Shown here: in pieces, positions 23,580 to 32,020 of the stretch
Numbering within the stretch: position 1 is the stretch's first letter
How the letters are laid out: every line of letters begins with the position of its first letter
Source of the DNA: Verrucomicrobiia bacterium
GTDB taxonomy: Bacteria > Verrucomicrobiota > Verrucomicrobiia > Limisphaerales > JADLHS01
Direction: 5' to 3'
Assembly (NCBI GenBank): GCA_011525685.1
Contig: WYBW01000109.1
Span: 1-37,409 of the forward strand
Length of the DNA: 37,409 nt
Program-made: the position numbers and the translations under genes
The notes under the pieces: generated by a model
Seen by the model: only the letters and a program-made list of their open reading frames with translations
What the model was told of the DNA's origin: nothing
Database searches by the model: none

Positions 23580-24716
23580 TCAATTCATGGCCGCTTCCAA
23601 CAGCGCGGGCAAGACTTTGTCGGTGGCGAAATGCTTCTCGGCCAGCCGCCGCGCGGCGGCGCGATGCCGCACGTAATCCGCGTTGACCTGTTCAACACAA
23701 CGCAGCGCCGACTCGGGATCATTGAATGTCAACAACCCTTCACCCACCGGCAGCCAATCGGCGAGGCCGGTGTCCTCAATCACCACCGGCCGCCCGCTGG
23801 CGAGATAACACACGCTGCGATCGCTGAACCAGCCGCCGCGCGTCGCCACGTAGCCGTTCTTGGGCACGCTGAACTCGGCCCGCGATTGCTGGATGAACTC
23901 GCGATACGACGTTGGCGTGCGCGAGACGACTTCGCCCGGCGCCACTTCCCAGCCGTGCCGCGTGAGTTCCTCGGGCTTGATGCCCATTTGCGCGATGAGA
24001 AATTTTTGCGCCGTGCGTTTCGGCAAATCGAAGTAACGCGGAAACTCCTTGTCGCGCTGGCCGTAGCTCACGCCGCGATGCGTGACTTCTTTGAAGCCCT
24101 GCCAGCGCATTACCGACGTAAAATGTGTCGCCGTCAAATTGGCCACCGGCCATTCCGGCAGAAACACTGGCGGACGCGTCTTCAGCCACGGCCCACCTTC
24201 GTCGGGAATCGCGCAATCCGCCGCGCCGTAACGTTGCGCGTAAGTGAAACGCCGTTCCGCGCGCGCAATGCCTTCGGCCAGGCCGGCGTCGCCATTCGCA
24301 ATGGCGATTTGCGTGAAGCCGGGATCAACGTCAATGAACGCCCGGCGGCGTGGGAGTTCGTATTCCTTGCGCCAGTTCCAAAACGGCACGGCGCGCATGA
24401 CGAGCAGGTCCGCGCGCGGGCACAGTTCCGTGAATTGCTCCAACGGCATGCCGAGTGAACGGTAGTTGTCGCGATAAATCCAGCGGTCGCCCAAACCGAA
24501 CGGTTCGAGGCACGCGTGGACGTAAGCGGCCGGGTAATCCAGTTCGTGCGTCCAATCCTCCTTCTCCCAGATGTAAACCCACGACGACTTGCCACAGTCT
24601 TCGAGATAGACGACCTCGTGCCCGAGCGCGCGCAGCCCGAGCAGATATTGCAGCGTGGCCCACGCCTGTCCGCCCAGCCCCGAGCGCCCGATTGTGCCTG
24701 CGAAAATGAGCAGCAT
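23580..24716 (-). CDS. glycosyltransferase-like protein (CgeB/GT1_2-like), copy B
   Basis: The protein has 378 residues beginning MLLIFAGTIGRSGLGGQAWA, a Gly-rich opening of a GT-B type Rossmann domain. The C-terminal third carries TSYREFIQQSRAEFSV, GGWFSDRSVCYLASGRPVVI and EDTGLADWLPVGEGLLTF, matching the glycosyltransferase domain found in CgeB-like proteins (PF13524 type), where E and D residues in this stretch contact the donor. It is paralogous to the gene at 25967-27139 with the same ordered motifs. It begins 6 bases after the methyltransferase stop. It is likely cytosolic and adds one sugar to the glycan; donor and linkage are unknown. Confidence 0.82.
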   Translation of the reverse strand: MLLIFAGTIGRSGLGGQAWATLQYLLGLRALGHEVVYLEDCGKSSWVYIWEKEDWTHELDYPAAYVHACLEPFGLGDRWIYRDNYRSLGMPLEQFTELCPRADLLVMRAVPFWNWRKEYELPRRRAFIDVDPGFTQIAIANGDAGLAEGIARAERRFTYAQRYGAADCAIPDEGGPWLKTRPPVFLPEWPVANLTATHFTSVMRWQGFKEVTHRGVSYGQRDKEFPRYFDLPKRTAQKFLIAQMGIKPEELTRHGWEVAPGEVVSRTPTSYREFIQQSRAEFSVPKNGYVATRGGWFSDRSVCYLASGRPVVIEDTGLADWLPVGEGLLTFNDPESALRCVEQVNADYVRHRAAARRLAEKHFATDKVLPALLEAAMN

Positions 24717-24722
24717 GGGCGG

Positions 24723-25958
24723 TTAAATGTAATTGTCCGGCAGATCGAGCACCACGCGCCGTTGCACCAACTCCTGTAATTCTCCGGTAAAGTCTCCGCG
24801 TTTTAGTCTCTTAATCTGCGCGTTCGTGAGCGGGATCCGCTCGGGCAAGTAACGCCGGCAGGCCGCGAATTCCTCCGCGTATTCCGGCGAAGGGAACTGG
24901 AGCGTCCACATGCTCTCCGTGCCGTTCAGTCTTTGATAGAGTGGATTCAACGCCAGCCTTCGAGACACCTGTGGATGGCTGGCGGGTGCGTAGTCGCCAA
25001 ACAAAGCAGCCTTGTTGCCGGCAATGGCGATGAGTTCCGGTTCGCGGGTCAGTTCAGCGTCGCTGGCGCTCGCTGAAAGTCCCATCGGACGGCCGGCCAG
25101 CACGGCGTCGAGCACGGCGCTTTCGCCGAACAACCGCACGGGAACTTCCTCGAACAGATTGCGCCAGCCCGCCGGAGACAACGGCAGACCGGGGTGCGGA
25201 TTCTCGCAAAGCGCATTGTGCAACGCCGTGGCCAGAATGACGCCATCCTTGCCAATCAGCCGGATCATTTCCCCCACCGCCAGGCGGCGCGGCCACACGT
25301 AATGCAACGCGTCCGCGCACACGACCATTGAAAAACTCGCGCGCGTGAAGGGCAACGGCTGTGCGGCATCGCAACAGACGGCACGGCATTGCGGCGCGAC
25401 GAACTGCCGCGCCAGCCAGAGCTTCCAGAACTCCTGATCTGCCAGCCAGACTTCGCCTTGCGGCGCGATGTCGCACAGCGTCCGCGTGAGATGCCCCATC
25501 CCGCCACACAAGTCCAGCAAACGTCCCTGCGCGCAGCGCGCGTCCTGAGCCAGCGCGCGCACCAGCGAGTCACTCACCAGAAAAGTCGGATCGGAAAAGC
25601 GGTAAAGGAAGTAGTGGCCCTCGGGATTGGGGCTGAGAAGTTTCAACGCCTCCCGGCAGGTGAATGATTTCGCACTGCGCGCTGCTTCAAACTTTTCCCG
25701 TCGCCCGCCCTCCAAGCCGAGCAAGGTGAACAGCGCTTCATCTGCCTTGCCTGCATCCAGCAAGCCAAGTGCGGCGCGCGCCGATTGCCCCGCGCGCAAA
25801 TACGGAATTCCAGCCACCACCGGATACGCACAACACGCGCAGCCCAACACGCCGGTGTTCAGCCTGTCCTGCGCCATCTCAGTGGCGGGGTTTTGCACGA
25901 CCTTCAATTCGCCGCCGCAATAGGGGCAACGCAATGGTTTCAGTGCGGCGAGTTTCAT
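24723..25958 (-). CDS. zinc-ribbon SAM-dependent methyltransferase
   Basis: The protein has 411 residues. The ATG at 25958 is favoured because it begins MKLAALKPLRCPYCGGEL, directly followed by a zinc ribbon with C11-x2-C14 and C40-x2-C43 (GVLGCACCAYPVVAGIPYLR), like a Trm112-type domain. The frame upstream runs back into the previous gene. Residues of about 145-160 form SAM motif I (GRLLDLCGGMGHLTRT). The segment VVCADALHYVWPRRLAVGEM corresponds to the post-I/motif IV region of class I methyltransferases. The C-terminal 120 residues are not recognised. It lies between the two paralogous glycosyltransferase-like genes (gaps of 8 and 6 bases), so methylation of the sugar or of a carrier is the natural guess. 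Confidence 0.85.
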   Translation of the reverse strand: MKLAALKPLRCPYCGGELKVVQNPATEMAQDRLNTGVLGCACCAYPVVAGIPYLRAGQSARAALGLLDAGKADEALFTLLGLEGGRREKFEAARSAKSFTCREALKLLSPNPEGHYFLYRFSDPTFLVSDSLVRALAQDARCAQGRLLDLCGGMGHLTRTLCDIAPQGEVWLADQEFWKLWLARQFVAPQCRAVCCDAAQPLPFTRASFSMVVCADALHYVWPRRLAVGEMIRLIGKDGVILATALHNALCENPHPGLPLSPAGWRNLFEEVPVRLFGESAVLDAVLAGRPMGLSASASDAELTREPELIAIAGNKAALFGDYAPASHPQVSRRLALNPLYQRLNGTESMWTLQFPSPEYAEEFAACRRYLPERIPLTNAQIKRLKRGDFTGELQELVQRRVVLDLPDNYI

Positions 25959-25966
25959 CGGTGTGT

Positions 25967-27139
25967 TCACAGCGAGGCGCGGCTCATCAAACTCGCCAGG
26001 ACTTTCTCGGCGGCGAAAAACTCGGCGGCGACTTCTCGCGCGGCCCGGCAATGGCCCGCGTAGTCACTCTCAATCGCGTCCACGGCGGCCAGGATGTCGT
26101 CCATGGTTTTGAAGCCGAACAGACCCTTGCCGCTGGGCAGGAATTTGCTGAAGCCGGTTTCCTGCGTGATGACCGGACGGCCCGCGGCGAGGTAACAGCA
26201 GGTGCGGTCGCTGAACCAGCCGGTGTTCGGGCGGACGTATTGATCGCGCGCCACGGTGAATTCGCCGCGTGATTGCTGGATGTAGCGCCGGTAAAGCTCG
26301 GCGTCGCGGGAAATTTCCACCGAGCCGATTTGCTGCCAGCCCTGGCTGGTGACCAGTTGCCGGACTGTCTCATCCACGCTCATCGCGAGTTCAAACGCCA
26401 CCGAGGGGCAGCGTCGCGGCAGGTCCAGAAATTTTTCAAACTCGCGGTCCTTGGTCCAATACCACGTGTCGCCGCGCCATTCGAGGTTTTTGCCCTTGTT
26501 GTGCCAGGTGGTGATGGTGGTGTATGTGTCACCACCTGCGGGTGTGCCGTTGTTCCACAACTCAACGGCGACTGGCTGGCGTGTGGGCAGCCACTTGAAT
26601 TTCTCAATCGGCACGTCGCAATCCGGCGCGCCGAGATTTTCGCCGAAGCTGAAATGCGTGTCGTGCGCGGCGAGCATCTCAATCATGCCCTGGTCGCCTT
26701 TCGCCACTTTAACCTGCGAGGCAAAGGGGTCGGACTCGACGTAGATTCGGCGTTTGATGGCGCGGTGTTCGTCGCGGATTTCCTGAGCGCCGGTCACGTT
26801 CAGGAAGGCGTCGGCGTCTTTGTAGAGTTGGAGGATTTTCGCTTCCGTCATGCCGTAGCATTGGCCGTCGGGATAGTTTCCGCGAAACGCCCAGCGATCG
26901 CCGTAGCCGTGCGCTTCGAGATACGGCACGACCATTTTCAAATTGCCGGACACGTCCGGGCTCATGTCGTTGAGGACCGGGTCATAAACCCAGCGGCCCG
27001 AATCCTCGACGTAATAAACGTCGTAGCCGAGTTTGCGCAGGCCAATCAGATAATGCAGGAATTGATACGTAACGCCCGCCAGTGGATACCAGAAGAGGAT
27101 GCCGAAAACGATGATTTTGCCTTTGGATGGGGAGGGCAT
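25967..27139 (-). CDS. glycosyltransferase-like protein (CgeB/GT1_2-like), copy A
   Basis: The protein has 390 residues beginning MPSPSKGKIIVFGILFWYPL, then FLHYLIGLRKLGYDVYYVED, the GT-B N-domain pattern. The C-terminal third, YRRYIQQSRGEFTVARDQYV then TGWFSDRTCCYLAAGRPVIT and ETGFSKFLPSGKGLFGF, aligns closely with copy B. The shared core is Y-R-x-x-I-Q-Q-S-R-x-E-F and G-W-F-S-D-R-x-x-C-Y-L-A-x-G-R-P-V. The two proteins therefore arose by duplication around the methyltransferase gene. It starts 9 bases after the acyltransferase stop. Acceptor and donor are unknown; a different sugar specificity from copy B is likely, given the divergent N-terminal domains. Confidence 0.82.
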   Translation of the reverse strand: MPSPSKGKIIVFGILFWYPLAGVTYQFLHYLIGLRKLGYDVYYVEDSGRWVYDPVLNDMSPDVSGNLKMVVPYLEAHGYGDRWAFRGNYPDGQCYGMTEAKILQLYKDADAFLNVTGAQEIRDEHRAIKRRIYVESDPFASQVKVAKGDQGMIEMLAAHDTHFSFGENLGAPDCDVPIEKFKWLPTRQPVAVELWNNGTPAGGDTYTTITTWHNKGKNLEWRGDTWYWTKDREFEKFLDLPRRCPSVAFELAMSVDETVRQLVTSQGWQQIGSVEISRDAELYRRYIQQSRGEFTVARDQYVRPNTGWFSDRTCCYLAAGRPVITQETGFSKFLPSGKGLFGFKTMDDILAAVDAIESDYAGHCRAAREVAAEFFAAEKVLASLMSRASL

Positions 27140-27148
27140 TGAGAAGCG

Positions 27149-27757
27149 TTAAAGTGTTGAAGCGTATTGATCCGGTTCGGGCGGTTCAAGCTGCCGGATG
27201 ACGCGTGCGGGATTGCCAACGGCGACCGCGTAGGGCGGCACGTTTTCCATGACAACCGAGCGCGCGCCGATGACTGAACCTTCGCCAATCGTCACGCCCG
27301 GCAGAACGCAGCAGTCAAAACCGATCCACACATTGGCCTCGATCCGAATCGGACTGGCGGCGACCTCGGTTCCGGCCCGGCGTGGCGATTGCCGGGCCGC
27401 GTGTTCGAGCGCAAGCCGGCGGCGTCCCGCGTCCGTCGGCAGGCGCGGCGTGTCCATCAACACGACGTTCCAGGAAATGAGCGAGTAATCGCCGATGGTG
27501 ATTTCGCGGTCGCAGATGATCCGCGCGCCGTTCATCAGCACGAAGTTTCCAATGTTCACGCGGGCGTGTTCACCGAGATCAAACATGACGCCCAGGTAAA
27601 CTGAAGAACCGCGGCCAATGTGAAGCGCATCCGCCGCCGCGCTGTGAAACAACTGAAAGCTGTAGGTCGTCTCCAGATACGCCTCGGGATCAACGGTGAC
27701 GTTCTCGGGCACGCGGCCCGGAAACCAATCCCGCGGCAATGTGCGGTCAGGATTCAC
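27149..27757 (-). CDS. hexapeptide-repeat acyltransferase-like protein lacking the catalytic histidine
   Basis: The protein has 202 residues. The GTG at 27757 overlaps the previous stop as GTGA (27754-27757), which decides the start. Left-handed beta-helix hexapeptide repeats are clear: ARVNIGNFVLMNGARIICDR, ITIGDYSLISWNVVLMDT, and NVWIGFDCCVLPGVTIGEGS followed by the usual exit GNPARVIRQL. Where maltose/chloramphenicol-acetyltransferase-like enzymes have D-x-x-x-H in the loop between coils, this protein reads M-D-T-P-R-L-P, so the catalytic His is replaced by Leu105, while the paralog upstream retains it. It could be a sugar-binding subunit, a distinct enzyme, or inactive. It probably pairs with its neighbour. 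Confidence 0.82.
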   Translation of the reverse strand: MNPDRTLPRDWFPGRVPENVTVDPEAYLETTYSFQLFHSAAADALHIGRGSSVYLGVMFDLGEHARVNIGNFVLMNGARIICDREITIGDYSLISWNVVLMDTPRLPTDAGRRRLALEHAARQSPRRAGTEVAASPIRIEANVWIGFDCCVLPGVTIGEGSVIGARSVVMENVPPYAVAVGNPARVIRQLEPPEPDQYASTL

Positions 27758-28329
27758 GGAACTTGGCCGATGACTTGCGCGGGATTCCCCAGCACACGGC
27801 TGCGCGGCGGCACATCTCGCGTCACGAGCGAACCGGCTTCGATCCACGCGCCCGCGCCGATCCGCGCGCCTTTCAGAATTGTCGCGTTCGGGCCGATCCA
27901 TACGTCGTCCTCAATCACGACCGGCTTTTTCGCAACCTCGGGCCGTGGGCGGCCCTGACCGAGCGGCGAGCAGGCGATGGCATCGGCGATGCGTTCGGCG
28001 GGTACGAGCGGGTGAAAGTCCGTGTCCGCGATGGTCGTATTCCAGCCAATGACGACGTAGTTGCCGATGCGCAATTCCAGTTCACACAACAGCACGGCGT
28101 TGGTGAAGTAGCAAAAGTCGCCGATGGAAACTCTGCCGCCTTCGCCGATGGCAAAATGCACGCCGTCCATCGTGCAATTGGCGCCCATGAGAAGCGCCGG
28201 ACTCAATTTGCTCCGAAAGCGTTTGAAAGCGTAGTCGGCGGTAATGAGCGTATTCGCGCCGATGCGGACATTGGCCGGCAACGGGCCGTGACTCCAACCA
28301 CTGCCGGATTCGGATGTCGTCCTGCTCAT
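27754..28329 (-). CDS. hexapeptide-repeat O-acyltransferase
   Basis: The protein has 191 residues. The ATG at 28329 overlaps the upstream ABC stop as ATGA (28326-28329). The left-handed beta-helix is built from hexapeptide repeats: ANVRIGANTLITADY, GGRVSIGDFCYFTNAVLL and LRIGNYVVIGWNTTIADTDF with catalytic H106, then VVIEDDVWIGPNATILKGAR and the exit GNPAQVIGQV. The layout and the D-T-D-F-H-P loop match CatB/NodL/WbbJ-type acetyltransferases that use acetyl-CoA to O-acetylate sugars. In this operon it most likely acylates the glycan before export by the ABC pair. Confidence 0.9.
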   Translation of the reverse strand: MSRTTSESGSGWSHGPLPANVRIGANTLITADYAFKRFRSKLSPALLMGANCTMDGVHFAIGEGGRVSIGDFCYFTNAVLLCELELRIGNYVVIGWNTTIADTDFHPLVPAERIADAIACSPLGQGRPRPEVAKKPVVIEDDVWIGPNATILKGARIGAGAWIEAGSLVTRDVPPRSRVLGNPAQVIGQVP

Positions 28330-30155
28330 TTGAATTGAGGCGTCGTAGTGCCCGACTGCAGTTCCTGAAAATGCGCGTAGCGTCCGCCGCGCGCCATGAG
28401 TTCGTCATGGGTTCCGCCTTCCACGAACTGCCCTTCGTGCAAGACCAGCATGCGATCCGCGCCGCGCACGGTCGAGAGGCGATGCGCAATGATAATCGTC
28501 GTCCGCCCCCGGGTCAAACGCTCCATGGCTTGGATGACCGCGCGCTCGGTTTCGACGTCCAGCGCGCTGGTCGGCTCGTCCAGGATGAGAATCGGCGCGT
28601 CCTTCAACAACGCGCGCGCGATGGAGATGCGCTGGCGTTCGCCGCCGGACAGCGTCCCGCCGCGTTCGCCGATAACCGTTTGATAACCCTGCGGCAGGCG
28701 CAGGATGAATTCGTGGGCATTTGCCGCTCGCGCCGCGCCCTCAATTCGCTCCGGGGTCGCGTGTGGCTGGCCGTAGGCAATGTTCTCGGCCACTGTCATC
28801 GGGAAGAGGAACGGTTCCTGCAATACGATGGCGATCTGCTGCCGCAATGATTTCAGTCGCACCTCGCGCACGTCCTGATCGTCCAGCAGAACGCGTCCTT
28901 CCACCGGATCGAAGAATCTCGGAATGAGACTGACGAGTGTGGATTTGCCCGCGCCGGTTGCACCGACAAGCGCCAGCGCCCGGCCCGGGTCCACTTCAAA
29001 GGAAATATTCTTCAGGACCAGCCGTCCGGGCTCGTAGCCGAACGAAACATTCTCGAACCGCACTCGGCCGGCGGTGAGACGCAGAACCGGCGCGCCTGGC
29101 TTGTCCTTTACGCGACTTTCGGTCTGCAAAACCTCCCAGACCCGCCGCGCGCTGCCGGCGGCGCCCTGGATGGTGGAGCTGGTGTAGGCAATCGCCTCCA
29201 GCGGCGCGTAGAGCGAGCCAAGGTAGGAAAGAAACAGGATGATTGCGCCCACGCTCAACTGTCCTGCCCAGGCCTGCTGGGCGCCGAACCATAAGATGGC
29301 GGCTGTACCCAGCGCGGTGGCCAGTCCGAGCAGAAGTTTGAACTCCAACTGGACGCGCGTCAGCACCCGCGTTGCCGCGATCGTGTCCCGCGTGGCGCGC
29401 GCGAAGTTTTGTTCGTTGAGCTTCTCGCGTCCGAAGGCCTGCACGACGGGAATTGCTGAAAACGTCCGCTCGACGGCGTCGTAGATTTTGCCCTCGTTTT
29501 CCTGCTGTTCGAAGCTTCGATCCATCATGGGCCGGGCATAACGCGCGAACGCGAGCGCCATGAAAGGCACGACGGCCAAGGCCAGCAGCGTCAACGTCAC
29601 GTCAATCCGCCAGAGAATGCCGAGCATGAGCGCCAGATTGATGATGGACGCCGCCGCCGGCAGAATTGCGTCTTTGACGATGACGGCGGCGCAACCGCAA
29701 TCGGCAGTGACACGGCGGATGTTGTCGCCCACGGATTTTCGCGCGTGGAAGTGCAGGGAAAGCTGTTGCAGCTTGCTGAACAGATCGCCGGCCAGATCGT
29801 AGGTCATCCGCTGGCCGAGGCTGATGTTGCCGTATGTGGCGGCCAGCCCCGCCAGCCAGCTCAAGAGAAATATCAAGACCGTTCCGCCGACGCTCCACGC
29901 AATCAAGTTTGCGGGCGTGTCCGCTCCGGGCAATCCCGCCACAAAGCCTGTGAGCGCCGGCGGCATGGCCTGGCCGCGCAGGACGTAATCAATCAGAAAG
30001 ACCATCGGCCACGGTTTGAGCACGTCGAGCGCGACCTTGAACAGCAGGCTGACCACGACCGCCAGCAGCGACCGCCAGCGGCGCAGGGCGTAAGCCAGGG
30101 CCCACGCGCCAACTCTCGGCAAGTTCAAGGCGCTGATGGTGTCGTTGGTGGACAT
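28326..30155 (-). CDS. ABC exporter half-transporter, second of a pair
   Basis: The protein has 609 residues from the ATG at 30155, 2 bases after the stop of the first ABC gene. A frame extension to 30191 adds a short implausible N-terminus. Six transmembrane helices lie in residues of about 25-330. The ATPase domain has Walker A GATGAGKST at 398-406, the Q-loop in VLQEPFL, the signature LSGGERQR at 502-509, Walker B ILILDEP at 522-528, and the switch His at 558 in IIAHRLST. The layout is that of MsbA-type lipid/glycolipid flippases. Both ATPase sites formed with its partner have consensus residues. It probably forms a heterodimer with the adjacent protein and moves the operon product across the inner membrane. 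Confidence 0.93.
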   Translation of the reverse strand: MSTNDTISALNLPRVGAWALAYALRRWRSLLAVVVSLLFKVALDVLKPWPMVFLIDYVLRGQAMPPALTGFVAGLPGADTPANLIAWSVGGTVLIFLLSWLAGLAATYGNISLGQRMTYDLAGDLFSKLQQLSLHFHARKSVGDNIRRVTADCGCAAVIVKDAILPAAASIINLALMLGILWRIDVTLTLLALAVVPFMALAFARYARPMMDRSFEQQENEGKIYDAVERTFSAIPVVQAFGREKLNEQNFARATRDTIAATRVLTRVQLEFKLLLGLATALGTAAILWFGAQQAWAGQLSVGAIILFLSYLGSLYAPLEAIAYTSSTIQGAAGSARRVWEVLQTESRVKDKPGAPVLRLTAGRVRFENVSFGYEPGRLVLKNISFEVDPGRALALVGATGAGKSTLVSLIPRFFDPVEGRVLLDDQDVREVRLKSLRQQIAIVLQEPFLFPMTVAENIAYGQPHATPERIEGAARAANAHEFILRLPQGYQTVIGERGGTLSGGERQRISIARALLKDAPILILDEPTSALDVETERAVIQAMERLTRGRTTIIIAHRLSTVRGADRMLVLHEGQFVEGGTHDELMARGGRYAHFQELQSGTTTPQFK

Positions 30156-30157
30156 GG

Positions 30158-31960
30158 TCAGGTCGCGCCCGCGGGGCGCGGTGTTTCGCACTGGTCTTGC
30201 GGCCGGTGCAGATGGGCGTAATGGCCGGCGCGCGACATCAGTTCACTGTGTGTGCCGCTCTCGGCAATGGTCCCGTCCTTCATCACGAGAATGCGGTCGG
30301 CCCGGCGCGCCGTGGAAAGGCGATGGGCGATGATGAAGGTGGTGCGGTTTTTGGCGAGGCGTTCCCACGCGTCGAAGATCCGGCGTTCGGTTTCGGAATC
30401 AAGCGCGCTGGTTGGTTCGTCGAGAATCAAGATGCGTGAGTTTCTCAGGAACGCCCGCGCAAGGGCGAGGCGCTGGCGTTCGCCGCCGGACAAGGTTGAG
30501 CCGCGTTCGCCGATCACGGTGTCGTAACCCCCGGGCAGCCGGACGATGAAATCATGGGCCGAGGCTGCGCGCGCGGCGGCTTCGATCTCGGCACGGCTCG
30601 CGTCGGGCCGCGCGTATGCAATGTTTTCCGCGAGGGAAGCGGGAAATAAAAAGGTTTCCTGCGGCACGATGGAAATCTGTTCACGCAGACTTGCCAGGCA
30701 GAGCTCGCGCACGTCATGGCCATCCACCAGGACGCGGCCACTCCACGCGTCGAGAAAGCGGGGGATCAGATGCACCAGCGTGCTTTTTCCCGCGCCGGTC
30801 GCGCCCACGATGGCGATGGTTTGACCCGCCTTGACCTCGAAGGAAATGTCTTTCAACACGGGTCGCTGCGGGTCGTAGCCAGTGGTGACACGGTCGAATT
30901 GCACGTCACCGCGCGGGGCGGGCAGGGTTCGCGCGCCGGGTTGGTCGGAAATTTCCGCCGTTGCGTCCAGAATTTCAACCACGCGGCCGGCGCTGGCGCT
31001 GAGGTTTTGGAGGGCGGGATAGAGGCCGGCGAAAATTCGCATCTGGGCCTGGAGCGAATTCAGATACACCAGAAAGACCAGAATGCCGCCGATGGTGAGC
31101 GCGCCTTCGAGCACCTGCCGGGCGCCAAGCCAGAGAATCGCGCCCGAACCGAGCGTGGTAACCAGGCCGGAACTGAGGCTGTTGACGCTGCCCAGGAGTG
31201 CGCTGTGTTGCTGGGTGCGGATGGCGGCATCGGCAAAGCGCGCCAGTTGCCGGCTGCCGCGTTCCTCCTGGCCAAACGCCTGCACCACCGGGATGCCGGT
31301 CAAGGTTTGTTGAATGTGCGCTTGGATGCGGCTTTCGATTTCACGCTTGAATTTCGCGGCGGCGCGCAAGGGTTTGCCCATGAGAAACGACGCCGCGACC
31401 ATGAACGGCGCGAGCGCGAGGGCAATCAACGTGAGTTGGGGATTCAACTGCGCCATCAGCAAAATCATGGCGGTCATGGTGAGCAGCGCGTGGGCGGGTG
31501 TGACCACGAACGTGTCCATGACCTGATAAACCGCCCAACTGTCCACGGTGACGCGGCTCATGATGTCGCCCACAGGGGTGCGTTTGTGGAACGTGAGCGA
31601 GCGGCGTTGCAAGCGCGCGAACAAGTCCTCGGCCACGTCATAAACCATGCGACGGCCCGCGACCGTCCAGGTCCACGAGAGCACGGCATCGGCGGCGCCG
31701 CTGAATACGAACAAGAGCAAACCGCCGATCACGACCGTGGCCAACAAAGTCCAACGGGCGGGTTCGAGTGAAAGCCCGTGGAAAAGGCTTTCCAGTACTG
31801 TCGGCAGCGGTTTGGCTTCCAGGACGTGATCAACTAACAGTTTAAGTGGCCACGGTTGCAGCGCCACCAAGCCCGAGACCGCGAGCGTGAGGACGAAGAT
31901 CAGGAGAAATGAGCTTCGATAACCGCGCGCGTACCGCAGCAGACGAAGGTAATTATGCAT
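30158..31960 (-). CDS. ABC exporter half-transporter, first of a pair
   Basis: The protein has 600 residues. The ATG at 31960 (MHNYLRLLRYARGYRSSFLL) is preferred over a TTG at 32008. The transmembrane domain spans residues of about 15-320. The ATPase has Walker A GATGAGKST at 386-394, Q-loop VPQETFLF, signature LSGGERQR at 490-497, Walker B ILILDEP at 510-516 and H546 in IIAHRLST. The coupling helices and ABC domain match the MsbA/lipid exporter group. It sits at the head of the overlapping gene set, with its partner 2 bases downstream. Upstream, 60 bases separate it from the secreted duplicated-domain gene, so a promoter may lie in that space, or the operon may extend further. Confidence 0.93.
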   Translation of the reverse strand: MHNYLRLLRYARGYRSSFLLIFVLTLAVSGLVALQPWPLKLLVDHVLEAKPLPTVLESLFHGLSLEPARWTLLATVVIGGLLLFVFSGAADAVLSWTWTVAGRRMVYDVAEDLFARLQRRSLTFHKRTPVGDIMSRVTVDSWAVYQVMDTFVVTPAHALLTMTAMILLMAQLNPQLTLIALALAPFMVAASFLMGKPLRAAAKFKREIESRIQAHIQQTLTGIPVVQAFGQEERGSRQLARFADAAIRTQQHSALLGSVNSLSSGLVTTLGSGAILWLGARQVLEGALTIGGILVFLVYLNSLQAQMRIFAGLYPALQNLSASAGRVVEILDATAEISDQPGARTLPAPRGDVQFDRVTTGYDPQRPVLKDISFEVKAGQTIAIVGATGAGKSTLVHLIPRFLDAWSGRVLVDGHDVRELCLASLREQISIVPQETFLFPASLAENIAYARPDASRAEIEAAARAASAHDFIVRLPGGYDTVIGERGSTLSGGERQRLALARAFLRNSRILILDEPTSALDSETERRIFDAWERLAKNRTTFIIAHRLSTARRADRILVMKDGTIAESGTHSELMSRAGHYAHLHRPQDQCETPRPAGAT

Positions 31961-32020
31961 GAGCGCCGGGAATCTTTTAACACGGATGAACTGGCGGGAC
32001 AACGCCAACCCGCGCGGGGG

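Noticed and set aside
28326..31960. Idea that the two ABC half-transporters form an asymmetric pair with one degenerate ATP site
   Set aside because: Both have consensus Walker A, LSGGERQR, Walker B with Glu and the switch His, so there is no sign of a degenerate site.
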